A DNA stretch of 64,000 nucleotides, taken from assembly GCA_041530395.1 (NCBI GenBank), contig CP136945.1, forward strand, positions 1,178,001 to 1,242,000. The letters run 5' to 3'. Source of the DNA: Thermosynechococcaceae cyanobacterium Okahandja. GTDB taxonomy: Bacteria; Cyanobacteriota; Cyanobacteriia; Thermosynechococcales; Thermosynechococcaceae. Positions 9,694 through 18,852 of this stretch are shown in pieces. A model generated the notes under the pieces. That model saw only the letters and a program-made list of their open reading frames with translations. It did no database searches and was not told where the DNA came from. Every line of letters begins with the position of its first letter. Within the stretch, counting starts at the first letter, position 1. The position numbers were made by a program, and so were the translations under genes.

Positions 9694-12600
9694 TCAGAGT
9701 TCCCGCAGTTCTTCAGGGGAAATTCCCTCAATCGGGACCGGCACCTTGGCCGATCGCTCAAAGCCATGCAAAATCACGTAAAAACAAGGAATTAAAAAGA
9801 GCGTGAGCAGCGTGGCCACCGCCAACCCCGAAAATACCACAATACCTAAAGGCTGCAAGAATTCTGACCCTTCCCCTAACCCCAGCGCCAAGGGAAACAT
9901 CCCCACCACGGTGGTAATGGTGGTCATCATAATGGGGCGCAAGCGGGCGGGGGCGGCCTTAAGGATGGCTTGGCTGCGGCTACAGCCCTCCTGCAGATAA
10001 ATTTCGTTGGCAAGCTCCACCATAATAATGGCGTTGTTGACCACAATCCCCACCAGCAGAATTGCACCGACAATCACCGTTGCCCCGATGGCCGTCCGGG
10101 TCAGGTACAGCCCCCAAATACCCCCGGCCAAGGCCAGAGGAATCGTAAACATAATGACCAGCGGATCCAACAGGGAGTTGTACTGTACCGCCATCACCAC
10201 AAACACTAAGAAGGCGGCTAGGCTACCCAGAACCACCAGCGCCTGCTGAAGTTGCTGATTGGCGGCAGCGGCGGTACTGGGCATCAGCGACACGCCCGGC
10301 GGGAACTCCAGACTGTTTAGAACCGCCTTAACTTGGGCAAGGGCGGCACTGAGGCTGGCTCCCTCCACGAGGTTACCGGCAATCATAAAGACCTGCTGCT
10401 GGTTAATGCGGCGGATTTCGCCCGGAGCTTGTCCTGCCTCGATCCGCGCCACATCGCCAAGGCGCAGGGGACGGTGACCCTCGGTAAATAGGGGAATTTG
10501 CGCGAGTTGGGTGGGCGCCACGATGCTGTCGCTATCCAGTTGCACCCGAATATCGACGAGGCGATCGCCCCGCTGGAGTCGGGTGGGCACAAAGCCCTCA
10601 AGAGCCGTCTGAATGGTTTGCCCCAGATTCAGGGTGTTCAGGTTCAACTCACTGGCGCGATCCCAGTCCGGCAGAATCTGAATTTCCGGTTGGCGCGGGT
10701 CGGCATCGGGGCGAAAGCGCACGAGGGTTGCGTTTTCATCCAGAACCCTCAGCACTTGGCGACCAAAACGGTTTAAGGTTTCTTCGTCATCCCCCCGCAG
10801 CATCACATCCACATCGGCACCCCGCACCGGTGAGTTGGTCAGGATAATGCCGCGCACTTGCCCCGGACTGAGCCGCAGGCGCACACCCACAAGGTTGAGT
10901 TGATCAAGGGCTTGGGTGGCCTGGGTAATGTAGCGATCTACACTGACTCCGGGCTGGAGGATGATATTACTAGAGCTACGCAGGGCATTGGCGATGGTGT
11001 TCGTGCCAAAGAGTGCTCCACCCGTAGTGGTAAACACATCCTGCGTGCCTGGCTGCGCCATGAGAATGCGATCCACTTCCCGCATCACGCGACGACTGGT
11101 GGGCAGGGGGGTACCCGGCGGAAAAATAGCCGTCAGGTTCACTTGACCCGTATTAATGCGCGGCAGCAATTCCTGTGGCAACTGTTGCGCTAAAAACCAA
11201 CTGCCACCGCCGAGGAGGGCGATCGCCAGCCCGACCACTAGCCAGCGCCCCCCCAAGACCCGCGCTAAAACCCGCTCGTACTGCCCCGTCAGCCAAAGGA
11301 ACTTGGCATTAAAGATGCGTAGGAGCGCCACCTGACGCAATTGATTTTGCACCCGCAGCCCCAACAGCCGCGAAGCCAAGGCGGGCACAACCGTGAGAGC
11401 CACGACTAACGAGGCGGCCACGGCAAAACTAATGGTGAGGATGAGTTCGTTAAACAGTAGGGCAATGAGGCCCCCCAGTAACAAAAACGGCAGAATAGCT
11501 ACAAGGTTGGTTAAGGTGGAGGCCAACAAGGCGGACTCAATGTTGCGACTGCGCCGCTTCACTTCCTCGAGGTACTGCTCTTGACTCATCTGCTGCGGGT
11601 TAATATCCGCCAATGTTTCGAGCATAACGATGGCGTTATCTACCACAATCCCGACCCCGAGTGCCAGCCCTCCCAAACTAAAAACATTGAGGGAAAAGCC
11701 AAACAACCCCATCAGCAGCATGGCTGCCATCGTTGAAAGGGGAATGGCCAAAACAATAATCAGGGTCTGCCGCAGCGAGCCAAGGAACAGCAGCACCGCG
11801 ATCGCCGCCAAAAGAGTACCGGTGACCCCTGCGGTGGCCACATTATTGAGAGAGTTACGGATATAGACCGACTCATCCAAAACCGGCACAATTTGGGCAT
11901 CGGCAGGCACAAGGTTGGCGGCCTGCAACTCCGCTAGGCGGCGTTTAATGCCGTCAGCAACTTCCACCGTATTGGCTTCCGGTTGCTTGAGGATACTCAC
12001 CTTAACGGCAGGCTGGCCATTCAGGGTAACAAATACGCGCTGCTCAGCACTGCCATCCACCACATGAGCCACATCCCGTAGATAGACCCGCTGCCCCTCA
12101 GCCCCCGTGAGGATCACATCTTCAATGTCAGCCGTATTACGAAAACGCCCCACCGTGCGGGTTAACGGTTCTGCCTCACGGCCCCGAATCCGCCCGCCCG
12201 ACACATCCTGATTGCGATCGCTCAGGGCAGTCAAAATTTGGTTTAAGCCCACGCCCGTCGCCTGCAATCGCTCGAGATCCACCAAAATTCGTACTTCCTC
12301 TGGGGTGCCGCCGGAAATATCTACCCCTGCCACCCCCGGGACAATACTTAACTCGCGATCCAAGTCTTCATCGGCAAAGACCCGCAGTTCACGGCCACTA
12401 AGGGTTTCTGACGTGAGGGCAAACTCATAGACGGGCAGTTGGGAGGGGTCAAACTTAAACAGGCGGGGCGATTCAATAATGTCGGGTAAGGTGCTGCGGG
12501 CGCGGTTAAAGGCCGCCGTTGCTTCGTTGAGGGCTTGATCCACATCCCCCCCCGGCTCAAAAAAGAGGTCAATACTGACCTGACCTTCGCGGGTTTGGGA

Positions 12601-12858
12601 ATACACTTGTACCACCCCTTCAGTGCGGCTGAGGGCTTCTTCAAGGGGTTTGGTGACCTCTTCCACCGCGACATTGGGCACCACTCCCGGAATATCGAGG
12701 CGCACTCCAATCCGCGGATAGGTAATGCCGGGCAGTAAATCCACCTGCAGGCGCATTAACATAAAGACCGCCAAAACAATGACGGTCAGTGTGAGCATCA
12801 GGGTGCCAATATGGCGGGTAATGGCAAGGCCGCTCAAACTAAAGCGTGGGGAGTTCAT
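9694..12858 (-). CDS. RND-family efflux permease (AcrB/HAE type)
   Basis: 1054 residues, the full length of an RND pump: an N-terminal transmembrane helix (TLTVIVLAVFMLMRLQVDLLPGI), a large periplasmic porter domain, a helix bundle with GIVVDNAIVMLE, a second porter domain and a second bundle with VVNNAIIMVELANEI and ARLRPIMMTTIT. It exports hydrophobic compounds using the proton gradient. No membrane-fusion protein or outer-membrane channel gene is adjacent, so partners must lie elsewhere in the genome. Confidence 0.93.
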   Translation of the reverse strand: MNSPRFSLSGLAITRHIGTLMLTLTVIVLAVFMLMRLQVDLLPGITYPRIGVRLDIPGVVPNVAVEEVTKPLEEALSRTEGVVQVYSQTREGQVSIDLFFEPGGDVDQALNEATAAFNRARSTLPDIIESPRLFKFDPSQLPVYEFALTSETLSGRELRVFADEDLDRELSIVPGVAGVDISGGTPEEVRILVDLERLQATGVGLNQILTALSDRNQDVSGGRIRGREAEPLTRTVGRFRNTADIEDVILTGAEGQRVYLRDVAHVVDGSAEQRVFVTLNGQPAVKVSILKQPEANTVEVADGIKRRLAELQAANLVPADAQIVPVLDESVYIRNSLNNVATAGVTGTLLAAIAVLLFLGSLRQTLIIVLAIPLSTMAAMLLMGLFGFSLNVFSLGGLALGVGIVVDNAIVMLETLADINPQQMSQEQYLEEVKRRSRNIESALLASTLTNLVAILPFLLLGGLIALLFNELILTISFAVAASLVVALTVVPALASRLLGLRVQNQLRQVALLRIFNAKFLWLTGQYERVLARVLGGRWLVVGLAIALLGGGSWFLAQQLPQELLPRINTGQVNLTAIFPPGTPLPTSRRVMREVDRILMAQPGTQDVFTTTGGALFGTNTIANALRSSSNIILQPGVSVDRYITQATQALDQLNLVGVRLRLSPGQVRGIILTNSPVRGADVDVMLRGDDEETLNRFGRQVLRVLDENATLVRFRPDADPRQPEIQILPDWDRASELNLNTLNLGQTIQTALEGFVPTRLQRGDRLVDIRVQLDSDSIVAPTQLAQIPLFTEGHRPLRLGDVARIEAGQAPGEIRRINQQQVFMIAGNLVEGASLSAALAQVKAVLNSLEFPPGVSLMPSTAAAANQQLQQALVVLGSLAAFLVFVVMAVQYNSLLDPLVIMFTIPLALAGGIWGLYLTRTAIGATVIVGAILLVGIVVNNAIIMVELANEIYLQEGCSRSQAILKAAPARLRPIMMTTITTVVGMFPLALGLGEGSEFLQPLGIVVFSGLAVATLLTLFLIPCFYVILHGFERSAKVPVPIEGISPEELREL

Positions 12859-13007
12859 GCGGGATGGAACGAAAAAACCACTTCTTAGACACCGCTACTG
12901 TAACAAATGGTTTCGACAAAAATAAACACAGCCACCAGCCCAGCGCCGATATACATTAGAGATAGAGAGATACGGGCGCCTTCGACGATAAATGACAGGA
13001 GGCAGCA

Positions 13008-14534
13008 ATGCTTGCTGAACCGCAGACGGTTTCACCCACCGCATTACTTCAGAGTCTTTTAGAGCTACGTCACGAGGTTGTTAAGGAGGGGGAGGCGCGC
13101 TTTCAGCGTTGGCAGCCCCACATTCACCGCCACCAATTTCTGCCGAGTGCCCGCAACTTAGCCTATTACTTGGCACTGCGCTGGCGAGATCTACGCGCCA
13201 TCCAGATGGCGTTGATGCCTTGGGGGTTGTCTTCCCTTGGCCGGATTGAGTCACGGGTCCTAGCGAATCTGGATGCGGTGATCAACACCCTAGGGGCACT
13301 GTGCCATTGTCCGCAGGGGTTACCCCCTCGCCCACCCTTAGCGGCCTTTTTTGCCGGCGATCGCCAACTGCGGCAACACACCGAGGAACTCTTTGGCCCT
13401 ATTCAGGGCAACCGTCACGTCCGCATTATGGTGACGCTACCCACCGAGGCGGCAACGGATCCCCAGTGGAGCATTACGCTGTTGCGCAAGGGCATGAACT
13501 GCGCCCGCATTAATTGTGCCCACGATGATCCGGCCACGTGGCAGGCCATGATTGCCAACTTACGCGCCGCGGTACGCATCACCAACCAACCCTGTAAAAT
13601 CCTGATGGATTTAGGCGGCCCCAAACCCCGGGTGGCCGATGTCTTTCCCGAGGGACTGCGCCTACAGCCCAGCAGTCGCCTGTGGCTGCGGTACCAGATT
13701 GATCCCTCCCTCCCAGGGGTGCCCCAAGTAACCTGCTCGCTGCCGGAAATTTTGCCCCAGCTTAGGGTTGGCGATCGGGTGTGGATTGACGATGGTCATA
13801 TTGGGGGTCGTATTGTGGCCAAGGACGAGCGGGGGGTCGAGCTGAGCCTCACCCATTGCCAAAAGGGGCAACGCCTGAAAAAAGATAAGGGCTTTAACTT
13901 TCCTGATAGCCAGCTTACGCTGTGTCCCCTCACCGATCGCGATCGCCAACACCTAGACGTTGTGGTTCAACACGCGGATCTCGTTGGCTACTCCTACGTT
14001 CAGTCCGCCGCTGACATTGCCCTACTGCAAACCGAACTAGCCCAACGCTGTGGCGATCGCGCCCAGCAGTTTGGCATTATCGCCAAAATTGAAACCCCCC
14101 AAGCCATTCGTGCCCTGCCCGAACTCATCGTCCAAGCCGCCGGAGCGCAACCCTTTGGCATTATGATTGCCCGCGGCGATCTGGCGGTGGAAATTGGCTA
14201 TCAACGCCTTGCCGAAATGCAAGAAGAAGTTCTCTGGCTCTGCGAAGCGGCCCATGTGCCCGTGGTATGGGCCACCCAAGTCTTGGAAACTCTCGTGAAA
14301 AAAGGCGTTCCCTCGCGAGCCGAAATCACCGATGCTGCCATGGCAGAGCGGGCGGAGTGCGTCATGCTCAACAAAGGCCCCTACATTGCCTTAGCGGTCG
14401 ATATTCTCGATGATGTTTTGGCACGGATGGAAGCCCACCAACAGAAAAAAACACCCCAACTGCGCGCCCTGAACTCATGGCGACTGGATGAACGGCTCAG
14501 TGGTCTGCCCGGAACACCACCCCCTGTTCTTTGA
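13008..14534 (+). CDS. Pyruvate-kinase-like protein with an N-terminal extension and no C-terminal domain
   Basis: 508 residues with a strong AGGAGG site 5 bp before the ATG. Residues about 1-135 form a helical extension not found in normal pyruvate kinase. The barrel follows: RIMVTLP, GMNCARINCAHDD, ILMDLGGPKPR, a short B-domain with WIDDGHIGG, GIIAKIETPQAI, MIARGDLAVEIGY, WATQVLETLVKKGVPSRAEITD. The usual MLSGETA block is replaced by MLNKGPYIALAV, and the allosteric C domain is missing because the protein ends soon after. Catalytic K and metal-binding E/D in IAKIE and ARGD are kept, so enolpyruvate chemistry is plausible, but it may not be a true pyruvate kinase. Confidence 0.78.
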   Translation: MLAEPQTVSPTALLQSLLELRHEVVKEGEARFQRWQPHIHRHQFLPSARNLAYYLALRWRDLRAIQMALMPWGLSSLGRIESRVLANLDAVINTLGALCHCPQGLPPRPPLAAFFAGDRQLRQHTEELFGPIQGNRHVRIMVTLPTEAATDPQWSITLLRKGMNCARINCAHDDPATWQAMIANLRAAVRITNQPCKILMDLGGPKPRVADVFPEGLRLQPSSRLWLRYQIDPSLPGVPQVTCSLPEILPQLRVGDRVWIDDGHIGGRIVAKDERGVELSLTHCQKGQRLKKDKGFNFPDSQLTLCPLTDRDRQHLDVVVQHADLVGYSYVQSAADIALLQTELAQRCGDRAQQFGIIAKIETPQAIRALPELIVQAAGAQPFGIMIARGDLAVEIGYQRLAEMQEEVLWLCEAAHVPVVWATQVLETLVKKGVPSRAEITDAAMAERAECVMLNKGPYIALAVDILDDVLARMEAHQQKKTPQLRALNSWRLDERLSGLPGTPPPVL

Positions 14535-14561
14535 TAGATTAGGGATATATCCGCTTTCAAA

Positions 14562-14598
14562 GTGATCAGGATCACAGTTAATGGGTGGTTAGGATCAC
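14562..14598 (+). promoter_or_regulatory. Palindrome and direct repeat, possible operator
   Basis: A perfect inverted repeat GTGATC-AG-GATCAC occupies 14562-14575, and its right part AGGATCAC recurs at 14591-14598, 23 bp on. The GTGA/TCAC half-sites recall CRP-family boxes, though the spacer here is only two bases. It lies about 110 bp before the gene at 14709. Confidence 0.3.
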
Positions 14599-14708
14599 GC
14601 GCAGCAACAGCACCGACCCCTATGATGCTAGATAAGTTCATTAATGTTGCGGTTGCACCTGTGTTCCTGCACTGTCTTGGTACTGCTGCTTAGGAGCGCG
14701 TCACCATC

Positions 14709-15959
14709 ATGAATACCTGGATTAAGGCCAACGACTACCAGTTAATCTACGATCACCTGCTCGAGTGTGTGCAGCGGGAGAGTCCGCAGCAGGTGATTGA
14801 GCGGTTTCGCGCCCTTTTTATCATGGGTTATACGTACCCGGATCGCTTCATTCAGGAGACGATGGATCGCATTGTGACCAGTAGTCATGCAGCTCAGAAT
14901 TTCCGCCCTTTTATGAACCGTTGCTGCCACATTTTAATTAACCGCTGGCAGTCCCGACCCCTCTTGCAGGCGGCGGTATCGGATTTTTTAGCGGTTCTTG
15001 AAACACCCGTGGCCATGCCCGCGGGCGGTCTGAGTCGTGCGCCGGTGGTGCGCAAATTGCGGTTGCTGCTGAAGGATTATCTCGAGAGTGAAGCGTTTCA
15101 AAAGCTACAGCGAATGGTGCAATTCCTGCGGGAAGATGCCCAAGATACGTCTCAAATTCGCAAAAATAGCGATCGCCCCCTAGCGACCCTGATTCGTCGC
15201 TACCCTTACCTGTATAACCACTGTTTAATTGGCGATGAAACCTCCCCCGAAGAACTGCGCCATATCCAGCATTACCAACAGCAGGCGCTGCAACAGTTTG
15301 AGGGCAACCTCAGCCAGTACCTCACGGTTGAGTTTCGCCGCGCCCAAGGTCATGTGAATATTCCCACCGTTAAGAATCCCACACTGCTCACGCCCGAGGA
15401 ACTCAAAGCCTCGGTGCAGCACTTTGTCGGCAAAATTGACCAGCGCCACACCTATCGTGACTTGGCCAGCCAGTTTGAGCAACGGCTGCAACGGTTAAAA
15501 TCAACCCGCGATTTCCGTGAGGAATTTTTCCACTATTTAACCGATACGACCGCCGATATTGGCCGTGGCCGCTTCCGGCAAAAATTTCATCAATACCTCA
15601 ACACCTTGCCCGCCTTTCAGCAGGCGCAGCCCCTGAATGAATTCACAATTGTGCGCACCTGTAGCCAAACCTTGAACTACTTAGTGGTCGATAGCGCCCA
15701 AAACCCAAATCACCTTGTCTTTGTTGACCTCTTGAATAATATTGGTACCGCAGCCACTATTGGCCTACTGCTAAAAATTGTCTTGATTAGCAAAAAGGTG
15801 AAGCCCTACCTCGAAAAACGCTTTGCCATTTTATTTAACCACTATCAATCCTTTAGCCGGGGCAAGGTGCGTTGGCTCGTCAACTGTCTTGAGCATTTTA
15901 ATATCGCCAACGTCACCCACTTTGGCAGGCAGGATTTTTCCTTTTTCGGACGTTGGTAG
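14709..15959 (+). CDS. Uncharacterised 416-residue protein
   Basis: I do not recognise a family. The protein is soluble-looking, rich in aromatic and basic residues and mostly helical. The first 130 residues have repeated helix pairs (LIYDHLLECVQRES, QQVIERFRALFIMGYTYPD, FRPFMNRCCHILINRW) that could be a TPR- or HEAT-like scaffold. The C-terminal third has a hydrophobic helix NNIGTAATIGLLLKIVLISK and an aromatic tail ending FSFFGRW. Composition and HIP1 content match the host chromosome, so it is probably an old cyanobacterial gene. AGGAG lies upstream of the ATG. Confidence 0.6.
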   Translation: MNTWIKANDYQLIYDHLLECVQRESPQQVIERFRALFIMGYTYPDRFIQETMDRIVTSSHAAQNFRPFMNRCCHILINRWQSRPLLQAAVSDFLAVLETPVAMPAGGLSRAPVVRKLRLLLKDYLESEAFQKLQRMVQFLREDAQDTSQIRKNSDRPLATLIRRYPYLYNHCLIGDETSPEELRHIQHYQQQALQQFEGNLSQYLTVEFRRAQGHVNIPTVKNPTLLTPEELKASVQHFVGKIDQRHTYRDLASQFEQRLQRLKSTRDFREEFFHYLTDTTADIGRGRFRQKFHQYLNTLPAFQQAQPLNEFTIVRTCSQTLNYLVVDSAQNPNHLVFVDLLNNIGTAATIGLLLKIVLISKKVKPYLEKRFAILFNHYQSFSRGKVRWLVNCLEHFNIANVTHFGRQDFSFFGRW

Positions 15960-15969
15960 GGTCGTCGCG

Positions 15970-17376
15970 CTACTCTAAGTCCTCTGCCAGCACTTGGGCG
16001 ATCGCCTTGTGGGACTGCTGCTGAAACTGGCTCACATCTACCCGCCGTAGCAAGCTAATGGCTAAAATCATCCCCAGCATGGGCAGACAAAAGACAAAGC
16101 TATAGGCAAAGACCGGTACACCAAAGAGTTGCCGCCCAAGATCTAAGGCGGCACCGCCAACCACTGTGGCCGAGCCGCGGGCAATGGCTTGGGCGAGTCC
16201 CCATGCGCCAATAAACGTGCCAGCGGTTTCAGCGGCGGTTAAATCTAACATTAGACTCAGGGCACCCGTGGTGGTGATTCCCGCCGCAATACCAAACAAG
16301 AATAGCTCTAGCTTAAAGAGCCATGCCTGCTGCGTAAACCCGGCCACAATTAGGAGCAAAAACATGGTGGCCACCCCCAAGCAGCCGTAGGTGGTGGTTT
16401 GAATTTTGCCGAGGCGCGGCACCAACAAAAAACCGGTAAAACTCAGGCCAACGAGGGTTCCCATTCCCCAATAAGCATTCAGGCGGGTGGTTTCAGCAAT
16501 AGTCATACCAAACACTTCGCCGCCGTAAGGTTCTAGCACCGGTTCTTGGATAAATAAACTTAGCGTCATTAGGACTAAGAACATGAAGAACAGCCACGTT
16601 TGGGAGTTGGCCGTCAGAATTTTCAGGGCGCGCCCGAGAGTAATGTTCTCTGTCCGCTGCGGATGGCTGGTGCGTACCCCATAGCGGGAGTACTTGGCCT
16701 CGATGCCCCACGTGCCTGCGATCGCCAGCAGTAGGACAATGGCCAGCACCGTTAAAAAAAGCTGGTTCACACTCCTGCGCAGTAGCTCAATCGGGGTTTC
16801 GGGTGCCAACTGTTGCAACAGCACACCGCTAAGGATGGCACCCACCACAATCCCCACCGTGAGCATTGACCAGACAATGCCCACCAGCTTGCCGCGGTTC
16901 TCTTCCTCAGAAACATCCACCAGTAGGGCCGCAAAGGGAGTCGAACTACTGCTGACACAAATGCCGTAAGCAGCAAACAAAGCGCCTAGGAGGGCAATCC
17001 ACCCTTGGGTTGCGCCACTCCAACCCGACTGCTCTAAACTGGTGCCCACCTGCCAGATCACTTGGACAATGGCGTAGGTGACCACCGTAAAGGCGACGGC
17101 GCCTCCCCACACGTAACCGGTGCGATGATAACCACGAATTGGATGCGCATCTGAGAGTTGACCAAACCACACCCGTACCGGTGAGACAAATTGATGCATG
17201 GCGATCGTCAGCGTGACCAATGTGGCGGGTACCGCTAACTCCTTGATCATGATGCGGTTGAGTACCCCCAACACCAAAATGGACATCATCCCTAACCCCA
17301 TTTGGAATAGACCCAAGCGAAACATCACCCACAGGGGTAACGGGGGGGGCACACGTGTGGCAGAACCGGCAACCAT
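15970..17376 (-). CDS. PucC/LhaA-family (BCD) MFS transporter
   Basis: 468 residues with about twelve membrane helices. The opening LPLWVMFRLGLFQMGLGMM, then IMIKELAVPA, MHQFVSPVRVWFGQLSDAHP and GYHRTGYVWGG are typical of the PucC/LhaA/bacteriochlorophyll-delivery family. Members are linked to assembly of chlorophyll-binding antenna proteins in phototrophic bacteria; cyanobacterial members are little studied. A 31-residue membrane peptide gene ends 52 bp upstream on the same strand and may be cotranscribed. Confidence 0.88.
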   Translation of the reverse strand: MVAGSATRVPPPLPLWVMFRLGLFQMGLGMMSILVLGVLNRIMIKELAVPATLVTLTIAMHQFVSPVRVWFGQLSDAHPIRGYHRTGYVWGGAVAFTVVTYAIVQVIWQVGTSLEQSGWSGATQGWIALLGALFAAYGICVSSSSTPFAALLVDVSEEENRGKLVGIVWSMLTVGIVVGAILSGVLLQQLAPETPIELLRRSVNQLFLTVLAIVLLLAIAGTWGIEAKYSRYGVRTSHPQRTENITLGRALKILTANSQTWLFFMFLVLMTLSLFIQEPVLEPYGGEVFGMTIAETTRLNAYWGMGTLVGLSFTGFLLVPRLGKIQTTTYGCLGVATMFLLLIVAGFTQQAWLFKLELFLFGIAAGITTTGALSLMLDLTAAETAGTFIGAWGLAQAIARGSATVVGGAALDLGRQLFGVPVFAYSFVFCLPMLGMILAISLLRRVDVSQFQQQSHKAIAQVLAEDLE

Positions 17377-17428
17377 TACTCACTCAACCCACATCTATAG
17401 GCAAAAATAAATCAATTTCAGCTATATC

Positions 17429-17524
17429 CTAGATTGCCATCAAAAAGGAAATTGCCAATGATAAAATCAGTGCCAACAGGGTTAAAAAAAGAGAGCGCTT
17501 GAGGGAGTCGGTGTAGGCAGACAT
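17429..17524 (-). CDS. 31-residue single-pass membrane peptide
   Basis: Short reading frame from ATG 17524 to TAG 17429, coding a charged N-terminus (MSAYTDSLKRS) followed by one hydrophobic helix (LFLTLLALILSLAISFLMAI is its 20-residue core and C-terminus). The ribosome site AGAGGTGA is 7 bases before the ATG, stronger than those of most neighbours. Size and topology resemble small photosystem or cytochrome b6f subunits such as PetL, PsaM or PsbT, but the sequence matches none I know. It sits just upstream of the PucC-family gene on the same strand. Confidence 0.55.
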   Translation of the reverse strand: MSAYTDSLKRSLFLTLLALILSLAISFLMAI

Positions 17525-17741
17525 GGTACAGGTCACCTCTTCAAAATGAGCGCCAGTCAGTGTTTTTACAGCAATGTAGTTTCCTATTCTATAACCTTTT
17601 TGGGCGGAGCGATCGCCCGACGGTTCAAAGGGCACAGGGAGGGCTTGAGTTGAGCCGCCCAATTACTGGCTATGTTGGCAGGGGGATGTTTTGTCACAAT
17701 AACAGTACAACACCCCAACGCGCAGGCGAGAGGTTGCAGCG

Positions 17742-18596
17742 ATGACCTATCCTACTGCTCACTCCCATGACCGACCCACCATTTTTGATGTGCGGCAACT
17801 GCGCATCTATTACCGTCAGCAGTGTCTTGTCGATACCCTTAACCTGACAATTCCCGAAAACCAAATTGTTGCCCTTATTGGACCATCCGGTTCGGGTAAG
17901 AGTCTCTTCTTGCGCTGCTTGAATCGCCTAACGGATATGATGCCCCCCCTGCGGGTGACAGGACACATTTTTTATCGGGGTCGGAATCTTTACGATTCGG
18001 GCCAGGACGTAGCCTGTATCCGGCGCCAGATTGGTATGATTTTTGAGCGCCCTCACCTATTTCCAAAGTCAATTTACGACAATGTGGCCTTTGGTGCCCG
18101 GGTGAATGGCTATGCCGGCAATATGGATGAACTGGTGGAGCGCTCACTGCAACAGGTGCATCTGTGGCCGGAGGTTAAAGATCGGTTATCCCATAACGCC
18201 ATGGCACTGCCCCTCGGCCAACAACAGCAACTCTGCTTAGCACGGGCGATCGCCGTCAATCCAACCGTGCTGCTGCTGGATGACCCCACGTTGAACCTAG
18301 ATGCCCTTGCCAGTCGTCGCCTCGAGGCTCTCTTTAGCGAACTGAAGCACCGCTATACCCTGATCATCGCTACCCACGATCTCCAGCAGGCTGCCCGCCT
18401 TTCCGACTATACGGCGTTTTTTCATCTCAAAACTGACACTGGCGATCAGGCGGTGGGCTACCTCGTGGAGTACGCTGAAACTCGCGCCCTCTTTCAGCGG
18501 CCACAACAGTCGCTCACCTACAACTACGTGACAGGACGCTGGGATGACCTCGATGACTGTCCCGTTGCCCCCCCTATCACTGCTGGTGATAATTAA
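17742..18596 (+). CDS. Orphan PstB-like ABC ATPase with altered catalytic motifs
   Basis: 284 residues, aligned along its whole length with phosphate-import ATPase PstB (GPSGSGKS Walker A at 47-54, SLFLRCLNRL, FPKSIYDNVAFG, H-loop His 212). Three motifs are abnormal: the Q-loop reads MIFERPHLFP with Glu for Gln at about 102, the signature LSGGQ is LPLGQ at 156-160, and Walker B is LLLDD with Asp in place of the catalytic Glu at 181. ATP binding should persist but hydrolysis may be weak. No pstS, pstC or pstA is adjacent. A GAGAGG sequence precedes the ATG. Likely a diverged paralogue of PstB; role unknown. Confidence 0.8.
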   Translation: MTYPTAHSHDRPTIFDVRQLRIYYRQQCLVDTLNLTIPENQIVALIGPSGSGKSLFLRCLNRLTDMMPPLRVTGHIFYRGRNLYDSGQDVACIRRQIGMIFERPHLFPKSIYDNVAFGARVNGYAGNMDELVERSLQQVHLWPEVKDRLSHNAMALPLGQQQQLCLARAIAVNPTVLLLDDPTLNLDALASRRLEALFSELKHRYTLIIATHDLQQAARLSDYTAFFHLKTDTGDQAVGYLVEYAETRALFQRPQQSLTYNYVTGRWDDLDDCPVAPPITAGDN

Positions 18597-18852
18597 GTTT
18601 TATTAAAAATTATGATCTTTCCCCTAGGCTTGGGTGCCCCAACAGGTCAAGGCTAGACCTACAGTCAACTCTCAGGCTTTACTCTTAATAAAGTATTTTC
18701 TCGAAACGTGTATAGTATTGAAATACTCAAAGTCAGCTTAACTATAGTGGAGATAAGCAAAAAAGTGACCCTTGGCTGAACCTTTTGGGGGAAAACTTGG
18801 GTACATTAATTGCAAAGTGATTGGATCGGCTGTGGAATAGGACATCATTCCC
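18597..18852. other. AT-rich intergenic region with three inverted repeats
   Basis: Contains TTGGG/CCCAA (18630-18634 with 18638-18642), AGGTC/GACCT (18644-18648 with 18656-18660), and the AT-rich palindrome AGTATT-GA-AATACT at 18714-18727, a possible operator. A segment CCTTGGCTGAA followed by CCTTTTGGGGGAAAAC at 18770-18796 recurs in related form near 31985. The promoter for the FHA gene must be here. Confidence 0.5.
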
